The notes under the pieces: model-generated
Database searches by the model: none
The model's input: only the letters and a program-made list of their open reading frames with translations
What the model was told of the DNA's origin: nothing
From: Hyphomicrobiaceae bacterium
Lineage (GTDB): Bacteria; Pseudomonadota; Alphaproteobacteria; Rhizobiales; Hyphomicrobiaceae
Assembly (NCBI GenBank): GCA_022844275.1
Contig: JALHMB010000003.1
Coordinates: 372,001 to 436,000, forward strand
Direction: 5' to 3'
Length of the DNA stretch: 64,000 bases
In this document: positions 35,533 through 43,890 of the stretch, piece after piece
How positions within the stretch are numbered: position 1 is the stretch's first letter
Layout: every line of letters begins with the position of its first letter
Program-made: the position numbers and the translations under genes

Positions 35533-36726
35533 CTACTGCGGCCGCAGCTTTTTCACGACATCATCAGCAGGCAGATGACGCTCGCCCGGCTCGTAGCGCC
35601 AGTCCACCATGACGCCCTTGCCGTCCTTGAGTCCGATCTTGCCGACATAGGCCCCCATGGTCGACTGGTGATCGAGCGGTCGATAGGTAATGGGACCAAA
35701 GGGTGTGGAATGCTGAAGGCCCTTCATAGCCGCGACGATCGCCTCGGGATCCGTGGACTTGGCTTTGCGCAGAGCCTCGCCGACCGAGATCATGGCCGCA
35801 TAGCCGACGACCGAGCCGAGCCGCGGATAATCGTTGAACTTCGCCTGATATGCCGCGAGGAAGGCTTTGTGCTCGGGCGTGTCGATCGCGTACCAGGGAT
35901 AGCCAGTCACAATCCAGCCGACGGGCGCCTCGTCGCGCAGCGGATCGAGGTACTCGGGCTCACCGCCGAGCACGCTGAGCACCGTCACGTCCTTGAAGAT
36001 GCCGCGCGTCGTGCCCTCACGAACGAACTTCTGCAGGTCTGCGCCGAACGTCACGTTGAAGATCGCATCGGGTTTGGCATCGGCCACGGCCTGTGCGACG
36101 CTGCCGGCATCGATGCGGTTGAGGGGCGGCGCCTGCTCGACAACGAACTCGACGCCCGGCTGGCGCTCGGTCATGAGCTTCTTGAAGGAGGCGATGGCGG
36201 ACTGCCCGTACTCGTAATTCGGGTAGACGATCGCCCAGCGCTTCTTGTTCAGCTTGAGGGCCTCCTCGACCAGCATGGAAGTCTGCATGTAGGTCGAGGC
36301 GCGCAGCCGGAACGTGTAGGCGTTGCCGTTCTCCCAGACGATCTTGTCCGTGAGTGGCTCGGAGGCGATGAACGGCATTTTCCGCTGCTTGGCGAAGTCG
36401 CCGATTGCAAGGCCGACATGCGAGAGGAAGCCGCCCGTCAGCAGCACTACGCCCTCGCGGCTCACGAGCTCCTCGGCAGCGCGCACGGCATCGCCCGGCG
36501 CGCCGTTATCGTCGCGCGAGATCACCTCGAGCGGCCGGCCGTTGATGCCGCCGCCCTTGTTGATCTCCTCCACAGCCAGCTCCCACCCCTTGCGGTAGGG
36601 CTCGAGAAAGGCCGGTATCACCTTGTAACTGTTGATCTCACCGACCTTGACCGGCGCCTGCGCCGACGCGGGAGCGGCGAGCGCCGCCATCGTCGCAAAG
36701 GCGAGTGTGAGTCTACCCAGTCGCAT
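35533..36726 (-). CDS. ABC transporter substrate-binding protein, Liv family, second system
   Basis: A 397-residue periplasmic binding protein. A 22-residue signal peptide (LTLAFATMAALAAPASAQA) is followed by VKVGEINSYKVIPAFLEPYRKGWELAVEEINKGGGINGRPLEVISRDDNG, the Liv-binding-protein pattern, and the GGFLSHVG and YPNYEYGQSA segments. It is the first gene of the second operon, 80 bases before the fused permease. The ligand is not evident. Confidence 0.9.
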   Translation of the reverse strand: MRLGRLTLAFATMAALAAPASAQAPVKVGEINSYKVIPAFLEPYRKGWELAVEEINKGGGINGRPLEVISRDDNGAPGDAVRAAEELVSREGVVLLTGGFLSHVGLAIGDFAKQRKMPFIASEPLTDKIVWENGNAYTFRLRASTYMQTSMLVEEALKLNKKRWAIVYPNYEYGQSAIASFKKLMTERQPGVEFVVEQAPPLNRIDAGSVAQAVADAKPDAIFNVTFGADLQKFVREGTTRGIFKDVTVLSVLGGEPEYLDPLRDEAPVGWIVTGYPWYAIDTPEHKAFLAAYQAKFNDYPRLGSVVGYAAMISVGEALRKAKSTDPEAIVAAMKGLQHSTPFGPITYRPLDHQSTMGAYVGKIGLKDGKGVMVDWRYEPGERHLPADDVVKKLRPQ

Positions 36727-37023
36727 TTCCGTTGCGCTCCCTAGTTCCGCCTGCAGGGCGAAGCGCCACCACGCTCCTGGTGCGGGCACCATCCGTCCTG
36801 CCTCGCTGCCGGCACCTGCTCGGGGCCGTCCGACGCAAATACTATGGCCAGTTGGCGCCTGTGTCTGGTATTTCAGCAACATGCCTGGAATTCCGGGCAT
36901 GAGCGGCGAGCATACGAGGGAACCGGCCACGCCAGCGGCCGGAGGGGGCAACGGACTACGCATGACCAGCGATCGAGCGCCAGCGAGGTATCCCGCCGAC
37001 GCACACGTCGACGACCATCGCCC

Positions 37024-38793
37024 ATGCGCATTCTAGGCATCGCCAGCGAGACGCACGACAGCGGCATCGCGCTCGTCGAGGACGGGAAGCCTATCCTCGT
37101 CATCGAGGAGGAGCGGCTCTGCCGCGTCAAGCATACGCAGACGTTTCCTCAGGCGTCCCTTGCGGCGGCCATAGACGGCGGCTGGCTCAAGCCGGACGAG
37201 ATCGACGCCATCGTGACGCCGTGGAACGCGGCGGTGCTGCGCCAGACCTTCCTCAAGGCAATCTTGAGCAAGATGCCTTCGAGCCTCAATCTCCTGCGCC
37301 CGGGCGCCAACACGGCGCAGAGGCTCAGCATCGTCGCCCTGAACCAATGGCTGAAGTACAAGCTCTCGCGTGCTCTCGACGTGCAGAAGCTGCCGCCGCT
37401 CTACGGCATCAATCATCATCATGCGCACGCGGCGATCTTCTTCATCTCACCCTTCGAGGAGGCGGATGTCCTCATCATGGACGGTTACGGCGACGACGCG
37501 GCGACGTCGACGTACGTCGGCAAGGGCAATCGTCTCGAGCGTCTCTGGCGAAGCGAGGTCTTCAACTCGCTCGGCATGATCTACACGTTCGTCACCGGTC
37601 ATCTCGGCTTCCGGGATTTCGAGGAAGGGACGGTCATGGCGCTCGCCGCACACGGCGACGACCGCTATGTCAGCCGCTTCCGCGATACGATCCGCCTCAC
37701 CGAGGACGGGCGCTACGAGGTCGACATGAGCTACTTCATGTTCGACCGCTACGCGTTTCTGAAGCCGTTCAGCCCTAAATTCTTCGAGACGTTCGGACCA
37801 GCGCGGCATCCCGACGAGCCGATCGGCGACCATCACAAAGCGCTCGCACGTGCCCTCCAGGTGCGCATCGAGGAAGTGGTACTGCATGTGGCGCGCGGGC
37901 TCCATGCACGCAATCGCTCGCGTCATCTGGTGATTTCGGGCGGTGTCGCGCTCAACTGCGTCGCCAATGCGCGCGTACTGGAAGGGACCGACTATGAGCA
38001 CGTATGGGTGCCGCCCTGCGCCTCCGACACGGGTGGGCCACTCGGTGCGGCGCTCTGGTACTATCACCAGCGGCGTGAGCAGCCGCGGAAATTCGCGCTG
38101 ACGCACGCTTTCTATGGCCTCGAAGAGCGCGAGGACACGATCCGCGCGGCACTCGACGAAGCCGGGCTCGTCGCTGAGCGGCTGGACGACCAGGCGCTCT
38201 TCACGCGTGTCGCGCGCGACCTGGCGGATGGCAATATCGTCGGCTGGTTCCAAGGACGCTTCGAGATGGGGCCGCGCGCGCTCGGCAATCGCTCGATCCT
38301 CGCCGATCCGCGACGCCTCGCAACCAAGGATCGCATCAACGCGCGTATCAAATATCGCGAGAGCTTCCGACCGTTCGCGCCGGTCGTACTCGCTGAGCAC
38401 GCGCGCGAGTACTTCGAGATCGATCAGACCGATCCCTTCATGACCATGGCGCCGCGGGTCAGGCCCGAAAAGCTGGACGTCATTCCCGCCGTCGTGCACG
38501 TCGATGGTACCGCGCGCCTACAGACTGTCGAGCGCAGTGCCAATCCGCGCTACTACGCCGTTATCGAGGCCTTCATGCGCGAGACGGGCGTGCCGGTGCT
38601 TATCAATACGAGTTTCAATCGCCAGGAGCCGATCGTCGCGACCGCGCGTGAGGCCGTGTCCTGCTATCTCAGAACCGAGATGGATGTGCTCGTGCTGGGG
38701 AACTTCTATACGCGTAGCCGCAATGCGCAAAGCGAGACGCGCGCTCGGAAGGATTTCGCGGTGCGCGAGGAGAACCTCGTCGGGGGTGAGTGA
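37024..38793 (+). CDS. NodU/CmcH-family carbamoyltransferase
   Basis: A 589-residue two-domain O-carbamoyltransferase that uses carbamoyl phosphate and ATP. The N-terminal Kae1/ASKHA-like domain has MRILGIASETHDSGIALV, INHHHAHAAIFF (metal-binding histidines), MDGYGDDAAT and SGGVALNCVANARV; the C-terminal carbamoyl-transfer domain has FQGRFEMGPRALGNRSILADPR and VPVLINTSFN. The start at 37024 gives the family N-terminus; no strong ribosome binding site is seen. It stands alone, with no glycosyltransferase or antibiotic genes around, so the acceptor (sugar, alcohol or antibiotic-like metabolite) is unknown. It is divergent from the second Liv operon. Confidence 0.92.
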   Translation: MRILGIASETHDSGIALVEDGKPILVIEEERLCRVKHTQTFPQASLAAAIDGGWLKPDEIDAIVTPWNAAVLRQTFLKAILSKMPSSLNLLRPGANTAQRLSIVALNQWLKYKLSRALDVQKLPPLYGINHHHAHAAIFFISPFEEADVLIMDGYGDDAATSTYVGKGNRLERLWRSEVFNSLGMIYTFVTGHLGFRDFEEGTVMALAAHGDDRYVSRFRDTIRLTEDGRYEVDMSYFMFDRYAFLKPFSPKFFETFGPARHPDEPIGDHHKALARALQVRIEEVVLHVARGLHARNRSRHLVISGGVALNCVANARVLEGTDYEHVWVPPCASDTGGPLGAALWYYHQRREQPRKFALTHAFYGLEEREDTIRAALDEAGLVAERLDDQALFTRVARDLADGNIVGWFQGRFEMGPRALGNRSILADPRRLATKDRINARIKYRESFRPFAPVVLAEHAREYFEIDQTDPFMTMAPRVRPEKLDVIPAVVHVDGTARLQTVERSANPRYYAVIEAFMRETGVPVLINTSFNRQEPIVATAREAVSCYLRTEMDVLVLGNFYTRSRNAQSETRARKDFAVREENLVGGE

Positions 38794-38825
38794 GACCGCG
38801 TGAACTTTCGTGGCTTCGCCACGAG

Positions 38826-39036
38826 CAGGGCCTCGGCCCTGCACCCGATCGGGGGACACCCCCGAACCCCCGCCTTTTATTGATTTGGAGCTTGCCGCGA
38901 GCGCACCGCTGTCCCTTCTCCCCGTTCTTACGGGGAGAAGGTTAGGATGAGGGGCGGCGACATACACCAACAGCAGAGCAAGCGGCCGCCCCTCACCCCG
39001 ACCCTCTCCCCATTGAAGTCAATGGGGAGAGGGAGA
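38826..39036. repeat. GC-rich palindromic intergenic repeat, copy B
   Basis: This fills most of the 333 bases between the carbamoyltransferase and lysE-like genes. It has both modules of copy A: CAGGGC/GCCCTG arms, a G-run/C-run hairpin (CGGGGGACACCCCCG), a CCTTTTAT tract, then CCTTCTCCCCGT/ACGGGGAGAAGG and ACCCTCTCCCCATT/AATGGGGAGAGGG hairpins. A stretch of about 30 bases ending CCCTCACCCCGACCCTCTCCCC is nearly identical in copies A and B. Confidence 0.8.
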
Positions 39037-39126
39037 AGGGGGCGCGACGCGAGCGCGAGCCACTTGACGGCGTGCTATGCCAGAAGCTTGGTGCGGCGAA
39101 ACTCGCGCCAAACTGAGGGCACCTAC

Positions 39127-39753
39127 ATGAGCATCGAAACCTGGCTCGCATTCGTCGCGGCCTCGACGATCCTGCTGGTCATTCCCGGCCCGACGATCCT
39201 GCTCGTTATCTCCTACGCATTAGGCCAGGGATGGCGCGCGGCGCTGCCCATGTCTGTTGGCGTGGCGCTCGGCGATTTCACGGCGATGTCGCTGTCGATG
39301 CTCGGCGTCGGCGCGCTGCTCGCGACATCGGCCTCATTGTTCACGGCACTGAAGCTGATCGGCGCGGCCTATCTCGTGTGGCTCGGCATCAAGCTGTGGC
39401 GTGCCGGCGGCGCCCTGCAGGCGGAGGCGCGAACGGACGCTGCCTCGTCCGCCTCGATGATCGCGCACGCCTGGATCGTCACCGCGCTCAACCCCAAGGG
39501 CATCACCTTCTTCGTTGCGTTCCTGCCGCAGTTCCTCGATCCCACGGGCGACGTCATCCGCCAGATGATCATCTTCGGCGCGACGTTCCTCGTACTCGCG
39601 TTCGCCAATGCCCTCGGCTACGGGCTTCTTGCTGCGCGAGCCGGCGCCATGACGCGCAATCCAAGCGCCATCAGCCTCTTCAATAAGATCGGTGGCAGCC
39701 TGCTGATCGGCGCAGGCGTGGCTGCGGCAACAGTGAGGACGGCGGCGAGTTAA
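39127..39753 (+). CDS. LysE/RhtB-family translocator
   Basis: A 208-residue inner-membrane exporter with about six hydrophobic segments and the LysE-family PGPTILLVISYALGQG motif in the first helix, followed by AYLVWLGIKLWRAGG and NPKGITFF. GAGG precedes the start. Members expel amino acids such as lysine, threonine or homoserine lactones; the substrate here is not known. Confidence 0.9.
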   Translation: MSIETWLAFVAASTILLVIPGPTILLVISYALGQGWRAALPMSVGVALGDFTAMSLSMLGVGALLATSASLFTALKLIGAAYLVWLGIKLWRAGGALQAEARTDAASSASMIAHAWIVTALNPKGITFFVAFLPQFLDPTGDVIRQMIIFGATFLVLAFANALGYGLLAARAGAMTRNPSAISLFNKIGGSLLIGAGVAAATVRTAAS

Positions 39754-39775
39754 TGTCGATCGCGTCTTCGACGCG

Positions 39776-39942
39776 AACAGGGCTGCCGCCCTGTTACCCG
39801 CTCGGGGGGACACCCCCGAACCCCCGTCATTTTAAGACTGGGAGCTTGGGGTGAAGTGAAAGTTATGAAGGCGGGAGGGTCAGGGAGGGTGTCCCTCCCT
39901 GTGGGAGCGCGAGGGCTAGCCCTCGCTCGCACTGCAGGTGCG
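39776..39942. repeat. GC-rich palindromic intergenic repeat, copy C, plus a run of hairpins
   Basis: The 196 bases between convergent lysE-like and glpX genes hold module one of the repeat (39776-39845, arms CAGGGC/GCCCTG then CGGGGGGACACCCCCG), followed by three more dyads: CAGGGAGGG/CCCTCCCTG at 39881-39901, the perfect palindrome GCGAGGGCTAGCCCTCGC at 39909-39926, and GCAC/GTGC at 39930-39942. The stacked hairpins could end transcription from both sides. Confidence 0.7.
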
Positions 39943-39949
39943 ACCCGCC

Positions 39950-40945
39950 TCAGACGCCCGCCATCTTCATCTTCACATTGCGGAAGGTGGTCTTGATGCG
40001 GCGAACGGTGCCGGTAGCCGAGCGCATGACGAGGGTGTCGGTCTCGGCGAAGTCACCGCGAAAGTGCACGCCTTCGAGGATCGAGCCGCTAGTGACGCCG
40101 GTCGCGGAGAAGATCACGTCGCCCGAAGCCATCTCCTGCATGGAGAACTTCCGGTTGATGTCCGGGATGCCCATCTTCGCCGCGCGCTCGATTTCCTCGT
40201 TGTTCGAGGGCTTGAGACGACCCTGCATCTGGCCGCCGATGCAGCGGAGAGCGGCGGCCGCAAGCACGCCCTCAGGTGCGCCGCCCGAGCCGAGATAGAC
40301 ATCGATACCTGTCTGCTGCGGGTCCGTGCACCAGATGACGCCCGCGATGTCGCCGTCCGGAATAAGACGGATGCCGGCGCCGACCTTGCGCACGGCTTCA
40401 ATGATCTCGGCGTGTCGCGGGCGATCGAGAATGCAGGCCGTGAGTTGGTCGACGGGGACGCCCTTGGCCTCGGCGAGCTTCTCGAGTTGCGCGCCGATCG
40501 GCGTGTCGAGATCGATGATGCCCTCGGGATAGCCGGGGCCGATTGCGATCTTGTCCATGTACATGTCGGGCGCATGCAGAAGGCCGCCGCGCTCGGAAAT
40601 CGCGATCACGGCGAGCGAGTTTGGCATGTCCTTGGCGCAGATGGTCGTGCCCTCGAGCGGATCGACGGCGATGTCGACCTCGGGTCCGTCGCCGATGCCA
40701 ACCTCCTCGCCGATGTAGAGCATGGGCGCCTCGTCCATCTCGCCCTCGCCGATCACGACCTTGCCGCGGATGTGAATCTTGCCAAGCTCCTTGCGCATGG
40801 CATCGACGGCGGCCTTGTCGGCTCCCTTTGCGTTGCCCATGCCGCGGAACCGCGCAGATGCGATCGCCGCCGCCTCGGTGACGCGGGCGACCTCGACCAC
40901 CAGCACGCGGTCCAGCCCTGCGGTCTTCGCCTTGTCCTGCGCCAT
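39950..40945 (-). CDS. glpX: Class II fructose-1,6-bisphosphatase
   Basis: A 331-residue GlpX-type phosphatase of gluconeogenesis, also acting on sedoheptulose-1,7-bisphosphate in some bacteria. Metal and substrate motifs are GEGEMDEAPMLYIGEE, DPLEGTT near residue 90 and YLGSGGAPEGVLAAAAL. The ATG at 40945 is preceded by GGAGGG. No Calvin-cycle genes are adjacent, so a gluconeogenic role is the simpler reading; the organism evidently lives on organic acids. Confidence 0.95.
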   Translation of the reverse strand: MAQDKAKTAGLDRVLVVEVARVTEAAAIASARFRGMGNAKGADKAAVDAMRKELGKIHIRGKVVIGEGEMDEAPMLYIGEEVGIGDGPEVDIAVDPLEGTTICAKDMPNSLAVIAISERGGLLHAPDMYMDKIAIGPGYPEGIIDLDTPIGAQLEKLAEAKGVPVDQLTACILDRPRHAEIIEAVRKVGAGIRLIPDGDIAGVIWCTDPQQTGIDVYLGSGGAPEGVLAAAALRCIGGQMQGRLKPSNNEEIERAAKMGIPDINRKFSMQEMASGDVIFSATGVTSGSILEGVHFRGDFAETDTLVMRSATGTVRRIKTTFRNVKMKMAGV

Positions 40946-41197
40946 CTGCGGCCCTCCGATCGGCTTCCTTGCACGGCCCCGCGTCCGTGCGCGTGCAGGC
41001 CTTGGAACGGCCGGCAAGAGGCGTCTATACGCTAGCCGTCTGCAACATTGAAGCACGAACGATGCCATTGCTGCGCCGCACAATCAGTCGACGTCACAAA
41101 TCGGTAAAGCAAACCTGATGTCCGGACATGAGTATGGCGCGCCGGGGCCGCTGTGTTTACTCTGCACGCGTACACAAGAGATCGAAGGAAATGCCCA

Positions 41198-42559
41198 ATG
41201 CGACAGATGGCGCTGATCGGATTCCTGCAGGCGCAGAACTGCTCCAATTTCGCTGCCTCCTGGCGCCATCCGGACTCGCGCACAGATTTCATGTCCCCGG
41301 ATTTCTATCGCCACATCGGCAAGGTGCTCGAAGCTGGAAAATTCCAGCTCGCCTTTTTCGATGACCGGCTCGGGATGCCGGAGTTTCACGGCGGGCGCTA
41401 TACGGAGGCCGTCGAGAATGGCATCCGCTGCGTGAAGATGGATCCCGTGGCCTGCATGATGGCTATGGGCATGGCGACCGAACGCCTCGGCCTCGGCGTG
41501 ACCTACTCCACGACGTACTACGAGCCCTTCCACGTCGCGCGCATGTTCGCGACGCTCGACCTCATGAGCAACGGGCGTGCTGCGTGGAACATCGTCACCT
41601 CGCTCAATGACATCGAAGCGCACAACATGGGCCGCGACGAGGTTGCCGAGCACGATGCGCGTTACGACCGCGCCGACGAGTTCATGGAGGTTGTGCTCGG
41701 GCATTGGGATACGTGGGCGGACGACGCGCTGATCGTCGACAAGGCGAGTGGGCGCTTCGCGGATGCCTCGAAGGTGCACCGCCTCGATCACAAGGGCGAG
41801 CATTTCAAATCGCGTGGACCTTTCACCGTGCCGCGCTCGGCCCAAGGCCATCCGCTGCTCATCCAGGCCGGGCAGAGCGGACGCGGAAAGCGCTTCGCGG
41901 CCGAATGGGGCGAGATGATCTTCACCTACACGCCGAGTGTCGATGTCGGCCGCAAGGAGTACGCGGACCTCAAGGCGCAGTGCGCCGCGACGGGCCGCGA
42001 CCCCAACAGCATGCTTATCGGCGCACTGGTGCATCCGGTCGTCGCCGAGACGAAGATGGAAGCCGAGGACAAGCGCGCGGCTCTCGACAAGCTGCCGCTC
42101 GAGGTGGACAGCCTCATGCTGCTCTCGGAAGCCCTCAACTTCGACTTCGGCTCGAAGCCGCTCGACGAGCCGCTGACGGACGAGGACATTGCCTCCATGT
42201 CCGGGCTTCAGACGATCCGCGATCGCGTGCTCAAGGTCGCCGGCACGAAGAACCCGACCATACGCGATTTCATCCGCATCAGCGGCCGCGGGCGCCTCAA
42301 CAATCCTTGGGTCGGTGGCCCCAAGGAGGTGGCGGACATGTTCGAGGAATACTTCATGGCACCGGCGTGCGACGGCTTTGTCGTCGGCGCGACGTGCGTG
42401 CCGGGGACATACGAGGACTTCGTGCGCTTCGTCGTGCCGGAGTTGCAGCGGCGCGGGCTCTACCACAAGGATTATCGCGGCGCGACCCTGCGCGAGAATC
42501 TGGGCCTAGCACGACCGCAGAACGGCGCATGGCGGAACATCAAACGGGGTGCGGCGTGA
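41198..42559 (+). CDS. LLM-class flavin-dependent monooxygenase (NtaA/SnaA/DszA type)
   Basis: A 453-residue bacterial-luciferase-like oxygenase that would use reduced FMN supplied by a separate reductase. It shows the family start MALIGFLQAQNCSNF, the FFDDRLGMPE stretch, GRAAWNIVTSLN, HNMGRDEVAEHDARYDRADEF and LIQAGQSGRGKRFAAEW. GAAGGAA precedes the start at 41198. Members attack C-S, C-N or C-C bonds (nitrilotriacetate, dibenzothiophene sulfone). No flavin reductase is nearby. It overlaps the next gene by GTGA. Confidence 0.9.
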   Translation: MRQMALIGFLQAQNCSNFAASWRHPDSRTDFMSPDFYRHIGKVLEAGKFQLAFFDDRLGMPEFHGGRYTEAVENGIRCVKMDPVACMMAMGMATERLGLGVTYSTTYYEPFHVARMFATLDLMSNGRAAWNIVTSLNDIEAHNMGRDEVAEHDARYDRADEFMEVVLGHWDTWADDALIVDKASGRFADASKVHRLDHKGEHFKSRGPFTVPRSAQGHPLLIQAGQSGRGKRFAAEWGEMIFTYTPSVDVGRKEYADLKAQCAATGRDPNSMLIGALVHPVVAETKMEAEDKRAALDKLPLEVDSLMLLSEALNFDFGSKPLDEPLTDEDIASMSGLQTIRDRVLKVAGTKNPTIRDFIRISGRGRLNNPWVGGPKEVADMFEEYFMAPACDGFVVGATCVPGTYEDFVRFVVPELQRRGLYHKDYRGATLRENLGLARPQNGAWRNIKRGAA

Positions 42560-42807
42560 GCGTTTCGCGATCGGATCTCGTGCAGGCCCTCGATCACGCC
42601 CTCGCCGGCGAGTGGGAGGCGGCGCACGGTATCGTCCAGCGCGACGAGAGCGATCCGACCTCGTGCTGGATTCATGCGGTGCTGCACAAGCTGGAGCCCG
42701 ACGAAGGTAACAGCCGCTACTGGTACCGTCGCGCGGGCAAGGCCTATGAGGCCTATCCGGACGGACGTCAGGAGCTCATCGCGATCAAGGCGGCGCTGAC
42801 GTACTGA
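42556..42807 (+). CDS. Small conserved protein downstream of the LLM monooxygenase
   Basis: An 83-residue acidic/helical protein beginning at a GTG that overlaps the monooxygenase stop; an ATG at 42529 is an alternative. The stretch AHGIVQRDESDPTSCWIHAVLHKLEPDEGNSRYWYRRAGK is of a type often seen as a small stand-alone protein in proteobacteria and looks like one TPR-like helical pair. Function unknown; position implies translation coupled to the oxygenase. Confidence 0.7.
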   Translation: MSVSRSDLVQALDHALAGEWEAAHGIVQRDESDPTSCWIHAVLHKLEPDEGNSRYWYRRAGKAYEAYPDGRQELIAIKAALTY

Positions 42808-42841
42808 TCAATCCAACAGCAGCTGAAACGGAGGGACACCG

Positions 42842-43153
42842 ATGGCAGTGACGGTCTTCATGGTGCGCGCGACGATCACGAAGGAGCAGGAAGCGGCCTT
42901 CAACAAGTGGTACGACGAGGAGCACGTGCCGCAGGTGCTGCGCTACAATGGTGCGGTGAGCGGTAAGCGCTACAAGCGCATCATGGGCGAGGACAAGTAC
43001 GACTACATGGCGCTCTACGAATTCAAGAGCGAGGAAGTGTTCAAGCAGTTCCAGGCCTCGGGGCACCTGAAAGAGCTGCGTGCTGAGTACGACAAGTACT
43101 TCGGCACGGTCTCGGACCGCGCCGGCACCGGCTGGGTGCAGGTCTTTCCCTGA
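42842..43153 (+). CDS. Small ferredoxin-fold (EthD/DUF4286-like) protein
   Basis: A 103-residue protein with a strong GGAGGG ribosome binding site. The WYDEEHVPQVLRYNG segment and RYKRIMG/YMALYEF strands fit the dimeric alpha+beta barrel of DUF4286/EthD-like proteins, some of which are small auxiliary oxygenases or isomerases. Third gene of the monooxygenase operon, so it may act on the oxygenated product. No catalytic residues can be assigned. Confidence 0.75.
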   Translation: MAVTVFMVRATITKEQEAAFNKWYDEEHVPQVLRYNGAVSGKRYKRIMGEDKYDYMALYEFKSEEVFKQFQASGHLKELRAEYDKYFGTVSDRAGTGWVQVFP

Positions 43154-43210
43154 TTTCGCTAATCTGTCGAAGTTCGAGCGGGCGCGACGATTGTTGCGCC
43201 CGTTTGCGCG

Positions 43211-43387
43211 TCAGAGCCCGCGCATGATGCAGCCAAGCAGCAGGATCACGTGCGCCAGGAGCAGGAACCAGAACTCGTTGCCAAGCATCAGCGGGATCTG
43301 GGCGCCGAAGAATTTCACGACCAGAACGCATACTGTCAGGATGATCGACAGAATGAAGGTGATGATGCCCGGTGCCTTCAGAACCAT
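43211..43387 (-). CDS. Small two-helix membrane protein
   Basis: A predicted 58-residue integral membrane protein: two hydrophobic segments (APGIITFILSIILTVCVLVVKFF and WFLLLAHVILLLGCIMRGL) with a short loop. A purine-rich GGGGGA precedes the start at 43387. No family recognised; it is convergent with the preceding operon. Confidence 0.6.
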   Translation of the reverse strand: MVLKAPGIITFILSIILTVCVLVVKFFGAQIPLMLGNEFWFLLLAHVILLLGCIMRGL

Positions 43388-43557
43388 GATTGTGTCCCCC
43401 ATTCCGACACGCGCGCACAACGGCTGCGCCAATTGCTGCATCATCAACACGATTCGGCCGGGCTTGTGACCCCCTGCAGCGGCGTTTTGCAGAATGTTGT
43501 GGCGCCGCAATCCCTCTAGCCGCACCATGGGCTTATGAGCGGGAGCGCACGAAGCTC

Positions 43558-43878
43558 CTACGGCTTTGCCGCGTAACGAAATCCCGTGCCCGTCGCAACG
43601 ACCTCGACGGCGCCATTCGTGATCATGGGATGGCTGAGGCGGACGCCGAGCACACCGTCATAGCCTTGGGCGGCAGCGCGCGATTTCAGCGCTTCGAGAG
43701 CCCGGGCGATCGTCTGGTCGAGCAGGTTCTCGTAGCGCGTCATGTGGCCGCCGATGGTGTTGACGATCGCCTCGCGCATGTCGCGCACGATGTTGGCGCC
43801 GCTGACCGCAACCGCAAACACGACATCACCCGTGATGATCTCCGCGTCGTCGATCCGGTCCGTGGTCACGAGGCGCAT
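43558..43878 (-). CDS. YbjQ/UPF0145-family protein
   Basis: A 106-residue protein of the YbjQ family (putative heavy-metal-binding, pentameric): ITGDVVFAVAVSGANIVRDMREAIVNTIGGHMTRYENLLDQTIARALEALKSRA, followed by GYDGVLGVRLSHPMIT and GTGFRYAA. CGGAGA precedes the start, 12 bases after the stop of the large unknown gene on the same strand, so the two are probably one transcription unit. Biochemical function unproven. Confidence 0.85.
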   Translation of the reverse strand: MRLVTTDRIDDAEIITGDVVFAVAVSGANIVRDMREAIVNTIGGHMTRYENLLDQTIARALEALKSRAAAQGYDGVLGVRLSHPMITNGAVEVVATGTGFRYAAKP

Positions 43879-43890
43879 GGCATCTCCGGT

